64,000 nt of DNA from Tubulanus polymorphus (GCF_964204645.1 NC_134034.1:2822072-2886071), one strand, 5' to 3'; numbered from the stretch's first letter, positions 1 to 11,732 are shown. Numbers and translations: made by a program. The notes: generated by a model from the sequence alone, not told the origin.

Positions 1-39
1 CATAAAAAAATTGTCACATGCGATCGTCATGTGCAACGC

Positions 40-1270
40 AGTAATAGGGAATATGGGGGTTCATATCAAAGGTCGAAGGGTCGAGCCCACTCTCCCCTTC
101 AACCTTTGATATAAACCCCCATATTCCCTATTACTTCTAATGATTTCATATAAATGAACATTATTTACATGAATTTCATATGTTTTAAAATAAATTATAA
201 ATCATTTTTATATTAATTATAAAAGTGTGAGTAAAGGGTGAGTCAAGTGTGAAATAAAATAGAAATTAACGAGTCGATTAAAATTAGATTTTTCAAATAG
301 ATTTAACAAGAAATTAAATAACTTTAACTGTTAGTATCACTATTGTTTCATTTTGATATTTTTCTATTTGAATAAACCAACTAACTAATATCACTTTTTC
401 ATCAGGATTGAATCTTTTTTTTAATTTGAACTGCAATATCTTTAAATGATTTTTCATTATCTAAATCACATTTAATACCAATATTTGATGAATTTTCATT
501 GTAAATAATTTTGTTTATTATCAAAATTTAAATAATATAGTCTTTTTTCAATTCTTAAGTTAATCAAATCATTGTAATCTTTAGAAAGTATTAAATCACT
601 TTTTCTTTCATTAAAAGGAGTTTCAAGAATATTTATTATGTTTTCATCTAAATTACCTTTACAATTTAAAACTGTATTAAATATTTTAGGATTTTTAGCA
701 CCATTATCAAAAGTATCTACTAGTTCAGTAATTAAATGTTTCATTTGATATCATTTGATTAATTACAGTAATATTATCAATTTTATAGTGTCTTACGTAC
801 ACTAAATTTGTTGCTGAGATATAATTTTTAATGTTTAACTGTGAAAATAATTTATTGGTTTCATTGATTTCGATTTTGAATTTGGGTTCTTCTTCTGTCT
901 TCATTTTTATAACAAAATATTTATCAAAATGAATCTAACTCATACAATTATTCAATGTTTAAAATATGAATTATTTCAATCACACTTTACTCACACTTTT
1001 ATGTTAAAAAATCTAATTTTAATCAATTCGTTAATTACTCGTTAATTGCTATTCTATTTCACACTTTACTCACCCTTTACTCACACTTTTATAATTACTA
1101 GAAAAATGATTTATAATTTATTTTGAAATATATGAAATTCATGTAAATAATGTTCATTTATATGAAATTATTAGAAGTAATAGGGAATATGGGGGTTTAT
1201 ATCAAAGGTTGAGGGGAGTGTGAGCTCGACCCTTTGACCTTTGATATGAACCCCCATATTCCCTATTACT
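40..1270. mobile_element. Element with long inverted terminal repeats whose ends are palindromes
   Basis: The first and last 20 bases are exact reverse complements (AGTAATAGGGAATATGGGGG at the left). The inverted match continues, with small differences, for about 250 bp (40-295 against 1010-1270). The outer ~95 bp of each arm is itself a palindrome: 42-135 and 1171-1270 both run from TAATAGGGAATATGGGGG through a short GC-richer loop back to its complement. The interior is very AT-rich and holds small minus-strand reading frames (see 402-904). No clear target-site duplication is visible. It could be a non-autonomous DNA transposon or foldback element; the nested terminal hairpins also recall hairpin-ended linear replicons. 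The inverted structure is certain, the class is not. Confidence 0.75.
402..904 (-). pseudogene. Broken AT-rich coding region inside the inverted-repeat element
   Basis: Three consecutive minus-strand pieces are open. A 59-codon frame begins at an ATG at 904 and stops at 725. An 82-codon frame (744-496) overlaps its end by about 20 bases. A third stretch of about 35 codons, without its own ATG, stops at 402. Together they would encode roughly 175 residues rich in Asn, Ile and Lys, consistent with one older gene broken by two frameshifts. The first piece starts MKTEEEPKFK and contains LVYVRHYKIDN. I recognise no family or catalytic motif. The alternative is chance open frames in AT-rich DNA, but the tight end-to-end succession on one strand within a bounded element argues for decayed cargo. 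Confidence 0.4.
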
Positions 1271-1332
1271 CAATGCGACATAAGGCTGAATTAGCTCATT
1301 CAACTACTAGGCCACGAAGTTAAACCTCCCAT

Positions 1333-1363
1333 GATTATTCTCGTCATAACAGCTGGTACTGTC
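1333..1363 (+). repeat. 31-bp inverted repeat flanking peptide copy 1 (partner 4501-4531)
   Basis: The 31 bases starting GATTATTCTCGTCATAACAG recur as an exact reverse complement at 4501-4531. The pair brackets the first peptide gene and the retroelement debris behind it. Confidence 0.7.
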
Positions 1364-1501
1364 GGCCTGAAATTGTTATAGTTAAATGTTCAACCCGTTG
1401 GCGAATTAGATTTATATTAAATCGGTTGCATTTTCAACCGAATTCAGTAGGAATCATGTCACAATGTGCGAATTTAGGGCAATAAGATTAGTTGAAAAAT
1501 C

Positions 1502-1568
1502 TATAAAAACGAACTTTTACTGTCACTAAGATCATTGCTTGCAAGTCTCGTCTGCAATACGTGATAAG
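1502..1568 (+). promoter_or_regulatory. TATA box and non-coding first exon of peptide copy 1
   Basis: TATAAA lies at 1502-1507. About 30 bp downstream a conserved block (TTGCTTGCAAGTCTCGTCTG...) runs to a strong donor, AAG|GTACGT, at 1568/1569. The same TATA box, block and donor occur upstream of copies 3, 4 and 5, so this is read as core promoter plus 5' UTR exon. The transcription start near 1530 is inferred from the TATA spacing. Confidence 0.65.
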
Positions 1569-2099
1569 GTACGTACATTCTTTAGTGGGTTGAATCGTTT
1601 CGCTGGCCTCGTGTCGAACCATCGGTTATACAATTTTATCTGATATACCATCAAAATCGGCGTCTTTTGAATTTTCATTTGTGCTAAATCGGTACGGATC
1701 AAACCGCTAATTACTTAATTACTCGGGTTAATTAATCGCTGAATGTGGTTTTGCCTCTTTTTTCTTTTTGGCAGACCGTCGATAATCCATACACGAACGA
1801 TTTCCTATATTTGTAGAATATAGGAAGTCAATTAAATTGTTACATTAAAGGCAATCAATTATGAACAGTGGAACGTGTTGACTCTCTTTTCACTTATCAG
1901 AAAAAGAGCGACACAAATTTCAAAATCTAGTTCCGCAGTTGTGTGAGTTAATTTGGTTCTGGATCCAGTTTCACAGTTGTATGTATGGGTTTAATTTGAC
2001 TAAGAAATTTACGGTCCAAATAGAACCGAGTTTGGCGAAGTCAACTTTTGTTTTACTTTTTCAACGTTTCTACCTTTGGCCTGAAAAACCACATTACCG

Positions 2100-2175
2100 A
2101 TTACATACAAGTGTGCGTGTGTGCGGTTGTGTGTGCGGTTACGTGTGCGCGTGTGTGTGCGGTTGTGTGCGTGAG
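2100..2175. repeat. GT/GC-rich microsatellite in intron 1 of peptide copy 1
   Basis: Irregular GTGTGCG/GTGCGGTT repeats lie just before the signal-peptide exon. The same tract is expanded at 8415-8650 and short at 12310-12365, so it is a fast-changing part of an otherwise conserved intron. Confidence 0.8.
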
Positions 2176-2239
2176 TAAAGTCTTCGCCTATTCCAGATTT
2201 CACTGTATAAAAGCTGAATATACATTGTTTCATTTCAGG

Positions 2240-2941
2240 ATGTTCGCTAAAACTCTGCTCATAACCTTGGCCTTGTTTATGGTCGTTGGAGCTATGGCAG
2301 CAAATGAAGGTAATTCATGAGAATTGTTCCGTTCGAATGATGTTTTTTCTTTTTTTTCTTTTTCACCTTGAAATAGGGAATTAGCCCGCTTATATAATTG
2401 ATTGGTAGATTTAGCTTGATTTTTTGATATGGTGTCCCTTACAAACCCACCACACCTGCCGGGAGACGTAATTGTGAAATGGGCGAGCGGCTACTAAAAT
2501 ACATAGCTGTTCTTTGATTTGATCACAGGGTACCCGAAGCTGTTTTCTATTTGGCTCCCAGGGGTCGCTTTAAGGATGGATTAGAGCTACGGGCAAGCTC
2601 GTAGGTTAGGGTTAGTCTTACCAGTGTTAATTGTATCACAGTTGCATTAAGTATGGATGTTCTGCGGGCCAGCGGCTCCTAATATTGACATCGCTATTCT
2701 CGGAATTATTCCCCTTTAGAGACCCCGGCGAAGGGGCTAGATTAGTTAGCAAAACAGTGCGGATGTCTCTATCAGCCGACAGCCTGTGACTCAATAAATG
2801 ATCTTAATTTTAGGTGATCGATTAAGAAAGAGAGGAATTCCTTGCTATTGCCATGGCAAATTGAGTACATTTTGGTGGTTGTCCAGTGACAGTAGATGTT
2901 GCCCAGCGCGTGAAGGAAAATGCTGCCCGAACGATTTGTAA
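2240..2941 (+). CDS. Cysteine-rich secreted peptide gene, copy 1 (toxin- or defensin-like)
   Basis: Two coding exons. Exon 2 (2239-2309) follows a TTTCATTTCAG acceptor, starts at ATG 2240 and encodes a signal peptide (MFAKTLL then a hydrophobic run to AMAANE), ending at a GTAATT donor in phase 1. Exon 3 (2814-2941) follows a pyrimidine-rich acceptor and encodes a basic RKR cleavage site and the mature peptide to a TAA stop; total 65 codons. The mature part has six cysteines spaced C-x-C, x15, CC, x6, CC, with a conserved STFWW core. The RKR-G-x-P-C-x-C start and terminal CC recall sea-anemone type I/BDS channel peptides, but the fold and target are inferred. AATAAA lies at 3047. The loop before the last CC differs from the other copies. 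Function could equally be antimicrobial. Confidence 0.7.
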
Positions 2942-3254
2942 TTTGAAACAAATAAAAGTAACCTTTCATCGCGATCAGTTGCTGCAATACCATTTTCGGA
3001 AAATGTTCTCTGAACAAAAAAAAACACTATTTGAAATGAATACAGAATAAAAAATGATAATTAGCTATCTCACGCTAAATGTTCTTTTCTCGTGTTCATT
3101 TTTGTATTCTCGCTGTCACATTTGTTTTCATATTTTCTTTTTTAATGGGAAAAATATCGTCGGCCAACCTGAACACTACACCTCTGTGGTGAAAGTCCTT
3201 GGCTCACAACATGTTGCAGCAAATCATAATCTGTAATGATTCAATATTTCGACG

Positions 3255-3660
3255 ATTGTGGTGAATAAAGACAACTTGGGTTTAACACGATGAAGAACGC
3301 CAACACAACGTGACACTTTTTTACATATAGATTTTATGTGATCATCCCATGACAGTTTTTCATCTATTAAAACCCCCAAAAATTGGTAGTGTGGACACGT
3401 TCAATTTCACGATCATCGATATAAATCTTTGTATTACCAACAACAGTTTTACTTAATATAATATAATAAGTTTTACTAATATCAATTGATAACTTGTTGG
3501 CACGAAACCAAACAACAAGTTTCGAAAGTTCAGTATCGATCGTATCTATAAGGCGGTCAACGAGATGATCACTATAGAAAGCATTCCTGTCATCAGCAAA
3601 TAAGATTAACTTTAGGATATCAGATGCACGAGTACAGTCTATGTAGAGAGAATCCCACAA
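3255..3660 (-). pseudogene. LINE reverse-transcriptase fragment
   Basis: The minus strand encodes the RT catalytic block LILFADDRNAF, then a WFRANKLSIDISKT segment typical of CR1/jockey-like elements, and after a frameshift near 3380 the FLGVLIDEKLSW segment. Nothing N-terminal or C-terminal survives. It joins peptide copy 1 just after GTGAATAAAGA (~3271), where the other copies continue with different sequence, so it marks an insertion or rearrangement breakpoint. Confidence 0.8.
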
Positions 3661-3930
3661 TGATAAGAAAAAGTCCGAAAATGTAACTTCGAGGTACGGG
3701 AACGTGAGGAAGAAGAATTTTGATACGATAATTCGATCCGTGGGTAGTATGATCACGATTGATAGATCACCATATCCGTGTTGACGCAATGTAGAGTGAA
3801 TCCCACAATGATAAGAAAAAGTCCGAAAATGTAGCTTCGAGATAGTAGTTTATTTCAACGTTTCCACTATATCCTAATAGTCATCTTCAGGAATAATGAG
3901 ATACTACAAAAATTATGAGATATATACAGA
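3640..3930. mobile_element. Two Penelope-like element end fragments
   Basis: The motif GAATCCCACAATGATAAGAA with AAAGTCCGAAAATG appears at ~3651-3685 and ~3790-3835. The second continues through CAACGTTTCCACTATATCCT into a tract ending near 3930. This matches the ends of the Penelope-like copy at 19612-21892, so these are old end fragments of the same family. Confidence 0.7.
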
Positions 3931-4014
3931 TAACGAATAATGTAACATTTCTATACAACAACGAGCTTTCGCAGAATCTGAGTAAAATGCTGGTGGAAGT
4001 AAGGTCGAGGCGCA

Positions 4015-4165
4015 ATACCGGACCATGGCAAGCGAGGATGTTTGGAGGGAGGCATTCAAACCTTGGCAAGCGAGGATGGTATTCTCCAGTGTGAGCTTCG
4101 GCTGTACAATTCAAACCCTGGCAAGCGAGGATGGAATTTTCCAGAGTGAGCTTCGGCTAGACTGG
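4015..4165. repeat. Short tandem repeat, about 60 bp x 3
   Basis: TGGCAAGCGAGGATG recurs three times, twice followed by a CCAGAGTGAGCTTCGGCT-like stretch. A small local array of no recognised origin. Confidence 0.65.
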
Positions 4166-5073
4166 TTGCCTGTCCCATTCAATATGGATTAGGAGGAAAT
4201 CAACTGCATAAGCGGCGATCACACGAGTGTTCACACATGTACCAAATGGGCCCAAACTAGGCCCGACCACAAACGTCGGACCAGGTCCGGGTCAAATTTT
4301 AGCACGGTACAAACGATTGCGTTTGAATTGCAACTGGTACTAGAAATGACTCACTTCGCTTTGTTTAATTAAGCATTCACTATCGAGTGAGCGATTAAGG
4401 AGTGAACGCGCTCTCTAATTAGGATCGGACTGAATTTGACTCGGGCCTAATTGCTAGATTTGTGATCTATAGCTAGGCCTATCTTAGCCGCGACACGGCA
4501 GACAGTACCAGCTGTTATGACGAGAATAATCAATTTTTATGATATAACCGAATTCAAATTCTGAATTGGTAACTGTTTCAACTAATTAGTTGTAACCAGG
4601 CATGCATTATATGTATATATTATTACAATGTATTCTAGTAATCTGTCATTAGGCGAGAACGGATTGAAAATATGGCGCCTCTCTGATACACTCGATTCAT
4701 CGGATATAACAAATATAGAATCTCTCGTCCCATGTAAGACAATTAAAATAGTTTCCTACCGGATATAACGGAACTATCGATTATAACGAACGTAGGTTTT
4801 TTAGTCCCGCGAAGTTCGCTGTAACGAGGTCTAACTGCAATAAGAATGTAGGCATACTTTTGAATGAACACCGAAATATTGAATGCTTTTCATCATGGCG
4901 TTTAAACACTTTTATTCAGACGATGCTTTTGTCAGTTTTAGAATGGTTTTTAACGTCTTGTAAAGAGCTTTGAGATTCTACCATGTAAAGCGTTTTTCAT
5001 AACAGGGTTGACTGATCTCTTTTTCCACTGTAGTTTAGAACGTTTCGGCTTGTATCCGATAGTCACCATCAGG
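4166..5073. other. No gene recognised; retroelement debris between peptide copies 1 and 2
   Basis: No supported coding region. It contains the right partner of the inverted repeat at 1333 (4501-4531) and CGGATATAAC-type short repeats near 4697 and 4759. From 5074 the sequence becomes homologous to intron 2 of the peptide gene. Confidence 0.5.
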
Positions 5074-5427
5074 CATACATAATTGTGAAATGGGCGAGCG
5101 GCTACTAAAATACATAGCTGTTCCTTGATTTGATCACAGGGTACCCGAAGCTGTTTTCTATTTGGCTCCCAGGGGTCGCTTTAAGGATGGGTTAGAGCTA
5201 CGAGCAAGCTCGTAGGTTAGAGTTAGTCTTACCGGTGTTAATTGTATCACAGTTGCATTAAGTACGCATGTTCTGCTTGCCAGCGGCTCCTAATATTGAC
5301 ATCGCTATTCTCGCAATTATTCCTTTTAGAGACTCGGTGATGGGGCCAGATTAGTTAACAAAACACTGTGGATGTCTCTAACAGCCGACAGCCTGTGACT
5401 CGTTCAATGAATGATCTTAATTTTTAG

Positions 5428-5555
5428 GTGATCGATTTAGAAAGAGAGGAATTTCATGCGTTTGCCGTGGCAAGCCCAGTACATTTTGGTGGTTGTCCAC
5501 TGACAGTAGATGTTGCCCAGTGTCTAACGGAAAATGCTGCCCGAACGATATGTAA
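5428..5555 (+). pseudogene. Orphan mature-peptide exon, copy 2
   Basis: This exon has the same acceptor (TTTTTAG), RKR site, six-cysteine spacing, STFWW core and phase as exon 3 of copy 1, and an intact TAA stop. Upstream homology covers only part of intron 2, from 5074. The promoter, 5' exon and signal-peptide exon are absent, replaced by LINE and Penelope debris. Its loop before the last cysteine pair (PVSNGK) differs from copy 1 (PAREGK) and copies 3/4 (PDTGGK). Without a signal exon it is probably not expressed alone, unless it is spliced to the signal exon of copy 1 upstream, which the matching phase would allow. Confidence 0.65.
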
Positions 5556-6176
5556 TTTGAAACAAATAAAAAGAAACCTTTCATCGCGATCAGTTGCTGC
5601 AATACCATTTTCGGAAAATGTCCTCAACAAAAAAATTATTATTTCAAATAAAGGCAGAATTAAAAAATGATAATTAGCTATCTCACGCTAAATGTTCGTT
5701 TCTCGTGTTGATTTTTGTATTCTCGCTGTCACATTTGTTTTCATATTTTCTTTTGTAATGGGAAAAATATCGCCGACCAACCTGAACACTACACCTCTGT
5801 GGTGAAAGTCCTTGGCTCACAACATGTTGCAGCAATCATGATCTGTTATGATTCAATATTTCGACGATTGTGGTGAATAAAGAATATCTACTCATGAAAT
5901 CAAATCGGTTTACGGACCAGCTCGCCACAAGCTTTCAGTCCGGGACCGGCCAGGCGATTAGCTGTTTTATTGCGACAGTGTCACTGCGGGGCCAATCAAT
6001 GGCGACGATCAAATGAAAAAAACTTTGAATTGAGGGAAAACATCTCTCCCGAGATAAAAATAAACAGCGCTTCAAAAACATCAATGAATTCTGCCTATTA
6101 TCTAAATTACTCCATACATGGGTCGGTGGACTGATGTGGATAACGATTCGGCCGCATGAGTGCGCTCTCTAATTAG

Positions 6177-6330
6177 ATGTTGCCCGAACGATTTGTAATT
6201 TGGAACAAATAAAAAGAAACCTTTCATCGTCGGGTGCCACAATGGATACAACAAATGTGGCGAAAGTCCTTGGCTCACAACCCGCTGCGGCAAATCATAA
6301 TCTACAATGATTCACAATATTTCGACGATT
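6177..6330 (+). repeat. Relic of the peptide last exon and 3' UTR
   Basis: Sequence from TGTTGCCCGAACGATTTGTA through the AAACAAATAAAAAG 3' UTR block repeats the end of exon 3 without its coding start. Duplicated relics lie at ~10044-10197 and ~13785-13937. These are extra partial copies left by an older duplication. Confidence 0.7.
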
Positions 6331-6924
6331 CTGATGAATCAAAAACCTCTATTCGTCTAATGATAATAATAGTAAAAGTAATGATAATAGTAATGATAAT
6401 AATATACTTTTTTATCTAACGAATCGACCGGTGGCAGATTATAACAAATACGGAAACTGGTGCGGTCAGGGAGGCAGTGGGGTTGTCCTTGATGAGATCG
6501 ACAGGTATTCATTTATTAATAGTTATTTGCAAATAATAGTAATAGTAATAATAACAATGATAATTTTAAATTATTTTCTTATTACTAAAACCATAATCTA
6601 AGCGCTATACATTTTAAAGACACGCAGTGTTAATTTTACAATTATAAATACGAACAGTAAGATTATTTATAACGGGGTTTAAAAGATTCAACCGAAGGGG
6701 GGTGTCAGTTGCTCAAAAGTTTGTTAAAGATAACCGACGGATAAATACCATAACAATTAACTTTAACTTGTCACTATGCCAACTATCCACTGGTTAACTC
6801 TGACCACCTCTTGAGCGACTTGGTCTCCTCTATGGGGAAAACGTTGTGAATAAGGACACATGGAGAGAAGCGTGCTTTCGATTGTGATTGAAAATAACCA
6901 ATACGGATGATCGTAACGCAAAAA

Positions 6925-6985
6925 TAAAGATAGCATCGATGACCGGGATTCGAACCCGGGACATCCGTGTTCATCCTCGATAAAC
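6925..6985 (-). other. tRNA-like T-arm (B-box) remnant
   Basis: On the minus strand CCCGGGTTCGAATCCCGG forms a perfect T-arm hairpin with a polymerase III B-box (GGTTCGAATCC). I could not find a matching A-box, D-arm or acceptor stem, so it is read as a SINE or tRNA remnant, not a working tRNA. Segmental copies lie at ~10792-10852 and ~14540-14600. Confidence 0.5.
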
Positions 6986-7772
6986 ATAACAGTCTGGTTT
7001 GACGGGGTTCGTCTGTTGCATGAAATTGAAATAGAAAAATTCCCAGTCTTTACGAAGTCAATATTACTGGCGCTGATGACGATGTCAGCTGACATTACGT
7101 GATCGACGCGGCTTAGTCTGGGAAACAGATTAGAATATATTATAGATATAGACAATTGACATGTCTGACAATAGACAACATCAGCCGGAAACCCAGACCA
7201 GATCAATTCATAATTTATTGATTGAATCGACACTACAATATATGTATTTATTCAAATATTTCAATAAAATCATTAACTTCTTAAATCTATTCTAAATCAT
7301 AGTACGTTCTTATCTGTAAATTCACTTAATATCTATCGACTCAGCAGGTGCTTAAAATGAGTTCTTAATAGGACAGATCCATTTTTAAGCATGGTGATAA
7401 TACAGTATCATGATGTTTGAATGCCAAAATAAATGCCTGGTCAAATAAATTAATATTTGTGATTGTACGTCCGCGTATGTTCGGTTTCAAAGCTGATCAT
7501 ATTTGACGTTTACACAGCATATTAGGTTCGAATCTGTCAATGCATTTTATTCTATGTATCGATATTTCAATTTACTACAATTCCCACCTTTCTGAATGGC
7601 TTTGCAGAAAACCCGTCATCGCTGCTTGTCAGCTATATTTGAAATTGTTATAGTTTAATATTCAACCCGTTGGCGAATTAGATTTATATTAAATCAGTTG
7701 AATTTTCAACCGAATTCAGTAGTAAACATGTCAAAATGTCCGCATTTAGGGCAATAAGATTAGTTGAACATC

Positions 7773-7839
7773 TATAAAAACGGAATTATGCTGTCACTGA
7801 TATCATTGCTTGCAAGTCTCGTCTGCAATACGTGATAAG
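7773..7839 (+). promoter_or_regulatory. TATA box and non-coding first exon of peptide copy 3
   Basis: TATAAA at 7773-7778 is followed by the conserved TTGCTTGCAAGTCTCG exon and the donor AAG|GTACGT at 7839/7840, as in copy 1. Confidence 0.65.
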
Positions 7840-8414
7840 GTACGTACATTCTTTAGTGGGTTGAATCGTTTCGCTGGCTTCGTGTCGAACCATCGGTTAA
7901 AAAATTTTGTCTGATATACCATCAAAATCGGCGTCTTTCGAATTCATATTTGTGCTAAATCGGTACGGATCAAACCGCTAATTACTTAATTACTCGGGCT
8001 AATTAATCGCTGAATGTGGTTTTTGCCTCTTTTTTCATTTTGGCAGACCGTCGATAATCCATACACGAACGATTTCCTATATTTGTCGAATATAGGAAGT
8101 CAATTAAATTGTTACATTAAAGGCAATCAATAATGAACTGTCGAACGTGTTGACTCTCTTTTCACTTATCAGAAAAAGAGCGACACAAATTTCAAAATCT
8201 AGTTTCTAGTTGTGTGAGTTAAACTCTTGATCTAGTTCCGCAGTTCTGTGGGTCTAATTTGATTCTAGATCCAGTTTCACAATTGTATGGGTTTAATTTG
8301 ACTATCGGAAAAAATTTACGGTCTAAATAGAACCGAGTTTGGCGGAGTCTACCTTTGTTTTATTTTTTCAACGTTTCGACCTTTGGCCTGAAAAACCACA
8401 TTACCGATTACTCA

Positions 8415-8539
8415 CAAGTGTATGCGCACGTGTGTGTGGTTGAGTGTGCGGTTGTGTGTGCGGTTTAGTGTGCGTGTGTGTGTGTGTGCGTGTGTGTGCG
8501 TGTGTGTGTGTGCGTGTGTGTGCGTGTGTGTGTGTGCGT

Positions 8540-8622
<83 letters not shown>

Positions 8623-8650
8623 TGCGTGTGTGTGCGGTTGTGTGCGTGAG
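8415..8650. repeat. Expanded GT/GTGC microsatellite in intron 1 of copy 3
   Basis: Over 200 bp of (GTGTGCGT)n-like sequence. It is open in several frames on both strands as Cys/Val or Thr/His repeats; these are artefacts of the repeat. Confidence 0.95.
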
Positions 8651-8714
8651 TAAAGTCTTCGCCTATTCCAGATTTCACTGTGTATAAGCTGAATATACAT
8701 CGTTTCATTTCAGA

Positions 8715-9424
8715 ATGTTTACTAAAACTCTGCTCATAACCTTGGCCTTGTTTATGGTCGTTGGAGCTATGGCAGCCAATGAAGGTAATTCATGAGAATT
8801 GTTCCGTTCGAATGATGTTTTTTCTTTTTTCTTTTCTTTTTCACCTTAAAATAGGGAATTAGCCCGCTTATTTATTTGATTGGTAGATTTAGCTTGATTT
8901 TTTGATATGGTGTCCCTTACAAACCCACCACACCTGCCGGGAGACGTAATTGTGAAATGGGCGAGCGGCTACTAAAATACATAGCTGTTCTTTGATTTGA
9001 CCACAGGGTACCCGAAGCTGTTTTCTATTTTGCTCCCAGGGGTCGCTTTAAGGATGGGTTAGAGCTACGAGCAAGCTCGTAGGTTAGAGTTAGTCTTACC
9101 AGTTTTAATTGTATCACAGTTGCATTAAGTATGGATGTTCTGCGGGCCAGCGGCTCCTAATATTGACATCGCTATTCTCGGAATTATTCCCCTTCAGAGA
9201 CCCCGGCGATGGGGCCAGATTAGTTAACAAAACACTGTGGATGTCTCTAACAGCCGACAGCCTGTGACTCGTTCAATAAATGATCTTAATTTTTAGGTGA
9301 TCGATTTAGAAAGAGAGGAATGCCATGCATTTGCCGTGGCAAGACCAGTACATTTTGGTGGTTGTCCACTGACAGTAGATGTTGCCCAGACACTGGCGGA
9401 AAATGCTGCCCGAACGATTTGTAA
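8715..9424 (+). CDS. Cysteine-rich secreted peptide gene, copy 3
   Basis: Signal exon 8714-8784 (ATG 8715, MFTKTLL start, one residue different from copy 1 near the N-terminus) and mature exon 9297-9424, joined in phase 1, 65 codons. The mature exon has the RKR site, a C-x-C start, the STFWW core and two CC pairs with the loop PDTGGK. AATAAA signals lie at 9515 and 9527. Its TATA box and 5' exon at 7773-7839 are intact, so the unit looks complete. The mature exon is the same as that of copy 4, so the duplication is recent or has been homogenised. Likely a secreted venom or defence peptide by resemblance; no target can be read from the sequence. Confidence 0.72.
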
Positions 9425-11665
9425 TTTGAAACAAATAAAAAGAAACCTTTCATCGCGATCAGTTGCTGCAATACCATTTTCGGAAAAGGTCCTCAACAAA
9501 AAAAGATTATTTGAAATAAATGCGGAATAAAAAATGATAATTAGCTATCTCACGCTAAATGTTCTTTTCTCGTGTTCATTTTTGTATTCTCGCTGTCACA
9601 TTTGTTTTCATATTTTCTTTTTTAATGGGAAAAATATCGTCGGCCAACCTGAACACTACACCTCTGTGGTGAAAGTCCTTGGCTCACAACATGTTGCAGC
9701 AATCATGATCTGTTATGATTCAATATTTCGACGATTGTGGTGAATAAAGAATATCTACTCATGAAATCAAATCGGTTTACGGACCAGCTCGCCACAAGCT
9801 TTCAGTCCGGGACCGGCCAGGCGATTAGCTGTTTTATTGCGACAGTGTCACTGCGGGGCCAATCAATGGCGACGATCAAATGAAAAAAACTTTGAATTGA
9901 GGGAAAACATCTCTCCCGAGATAAAAATAAACAGCGCTTCAAAAACATCAATGAATTCTGCCTATTATCTAAATTACTCCATACATGGGTCGGTGGACTG
10001 ATGTGGATAACGATTCGGCCGCATGAGTGCGCTCTCTAATTAGATGTTGCCCGAACGATTTGTAATTTGGAACAAATAAAAAGAAACCTTTCATCGTCGG
10101 GTGCCACAATGGATACAACAAATGTGGCGAAAGTCCTTGGCTCACAACCCGCTGCGGCAAATCATAATCTACAATGATTCACAATATTTCGACGATTCTG
10201 ATGAATCAAAAACCTCTATTCGTCTAATGATAATAATAGTAAAAGTAATGATAATAGTAATGATAATAATATACTTTTTTATCTAACGAATCGACCGGTG
10301 GCAGATTATAACAAATACGGAAACTGGTGCGGTCAGGGAGGCAGTCAGGTTGTCCTTGATGAGATCGACAGGTATTCATTTATTAATAGTTATTTGCAAA
10401 TAATAGTAATAGTAATAATAACAATGATAATTTTAAATTATTTTCTTATTACTAAAACCATAATCTAAGCGCTATACATTTTAAAGACACGCAGTGTTAA
10501 TTTTACAATTATAAATACGAACAGTAAGATTATTTATAACGGGGTTTAAAAGATTCAACCGAAGGGGGGTGTCAGTTGCTCAAAAGTTTGTTAAAGATAA
10601 CCGACGGATAAATACCATAACAATTAACTTTAACTTGTCACTATGCCAACTATCCACTGGTTAACTCTGACCACCTCTTGAGCGACTTGGTCTCCTCTAT
10701 GGGGAAAACGTTGTGAATAAGGACACATGGAGAGAAGCGTGCTTTCGATTGTGATTGAAAATAACCAATACGGATGATCGTAACGCAAAAATAAAGATAG
10801 CATCGATGACCGGGATTCGAACCCGGGACATCCGTGTTCATCCTCGATAAACATAACAGTCTGGTTTGACGGGGTTCGTCTGTTGCATGAAATTGAAATA
10901 GAAAAATTCCCAGTCTTTACGAAGTCAATATTACTGGCGCTGATGACGATGTCAGCTGACATTACGTGATCGACGCGGCTTAGTCTGGGAAACAGATTAG
11001 AATATATTATAGATATAGACAATTGACATGTCTGACAATAGACAACATCAGCCGGAAACCCAGACCAGATCAATTCATAATTTATTGATTGAATCGACAC
11101 TACAATATATGTATTTATTCAAATATTTCAATAAAATCATTAACTTCTTAAATCTATTCTAAATCATAGTACGTTCTTATCTGTAAATTCACTTAATATC
11201 TATCGACTCAGCAGGTGCTTAAAATGAGTTCTTAATAGGACAGATCCATTTTTAAGCATGGTGATAATACAGTATCATGATGTTTGAATGCCAAAATAAA
11301 TGCCTGGTCAAATAAATTAATATTTGTGATTGTACGTCCGCGTATGTTCGGTTTCAAAGCTGATCATATTTGACGTTTACACAGCATATTAGGTTCGAAT
11401 CTGTCAATGCATTTTATTCTATGTATCGATATTTCAATTTACTACAATTCCCACCTTTCTGAATGGCTTTGCAGAAAACCCGTCATCGCTGCTTGTCAGC
11501 TATATTTAAAATTGTTATAGTTTAATATTCAACCCGTTGGCGAATTAGATTTATATTAAATCAGTTGAATTTTCAACCGAATTCAGTAGTAAACATTTTC
11601 AACCGAATTCAGTAGTAAACATGTCAAAATGTCCGCATTTAGGGCAATAAGATTAGTTGAACATC

Positions 11666-11732
11666 TATAAAAACGGAATTATGCTGTCACTGATATCATT
11701 GCTTGCAAGTCTCGTCTGCAATACGTGATAAG
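11666..11732 (+). promoter_or_regulatory. TATA box and non-coding first exon of peptide copy 4
   Basis: TATAAA at 11666-11671, the conserved 5' exon, and donor at 11732/11733. A small tandem duplication (TTTTCAACCGAATTCAGTAG) sits upstream at ~11571-11618 and is unique to this copy. Confidence 0.65.

Noticed and set aside
6935-6970. Possible tRNA gene
   Set aside because: Only the T-arm/B-box is convincing; no A-box, anticodon arm or acceptor stem could be assembled.
6763-7233. Minus-strand 156-codon frame, repeated at 10630-11100
   Set aside because: It crosses the tRNA-like segment, is truncated and frameshifted in the third duplicate (14375), and shows no recognisable domain.
8401-8708. 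Cys/Val- and Thr/His-rich frames
   Set aside because: Translation of a GT/GC microsatellite in an intron.
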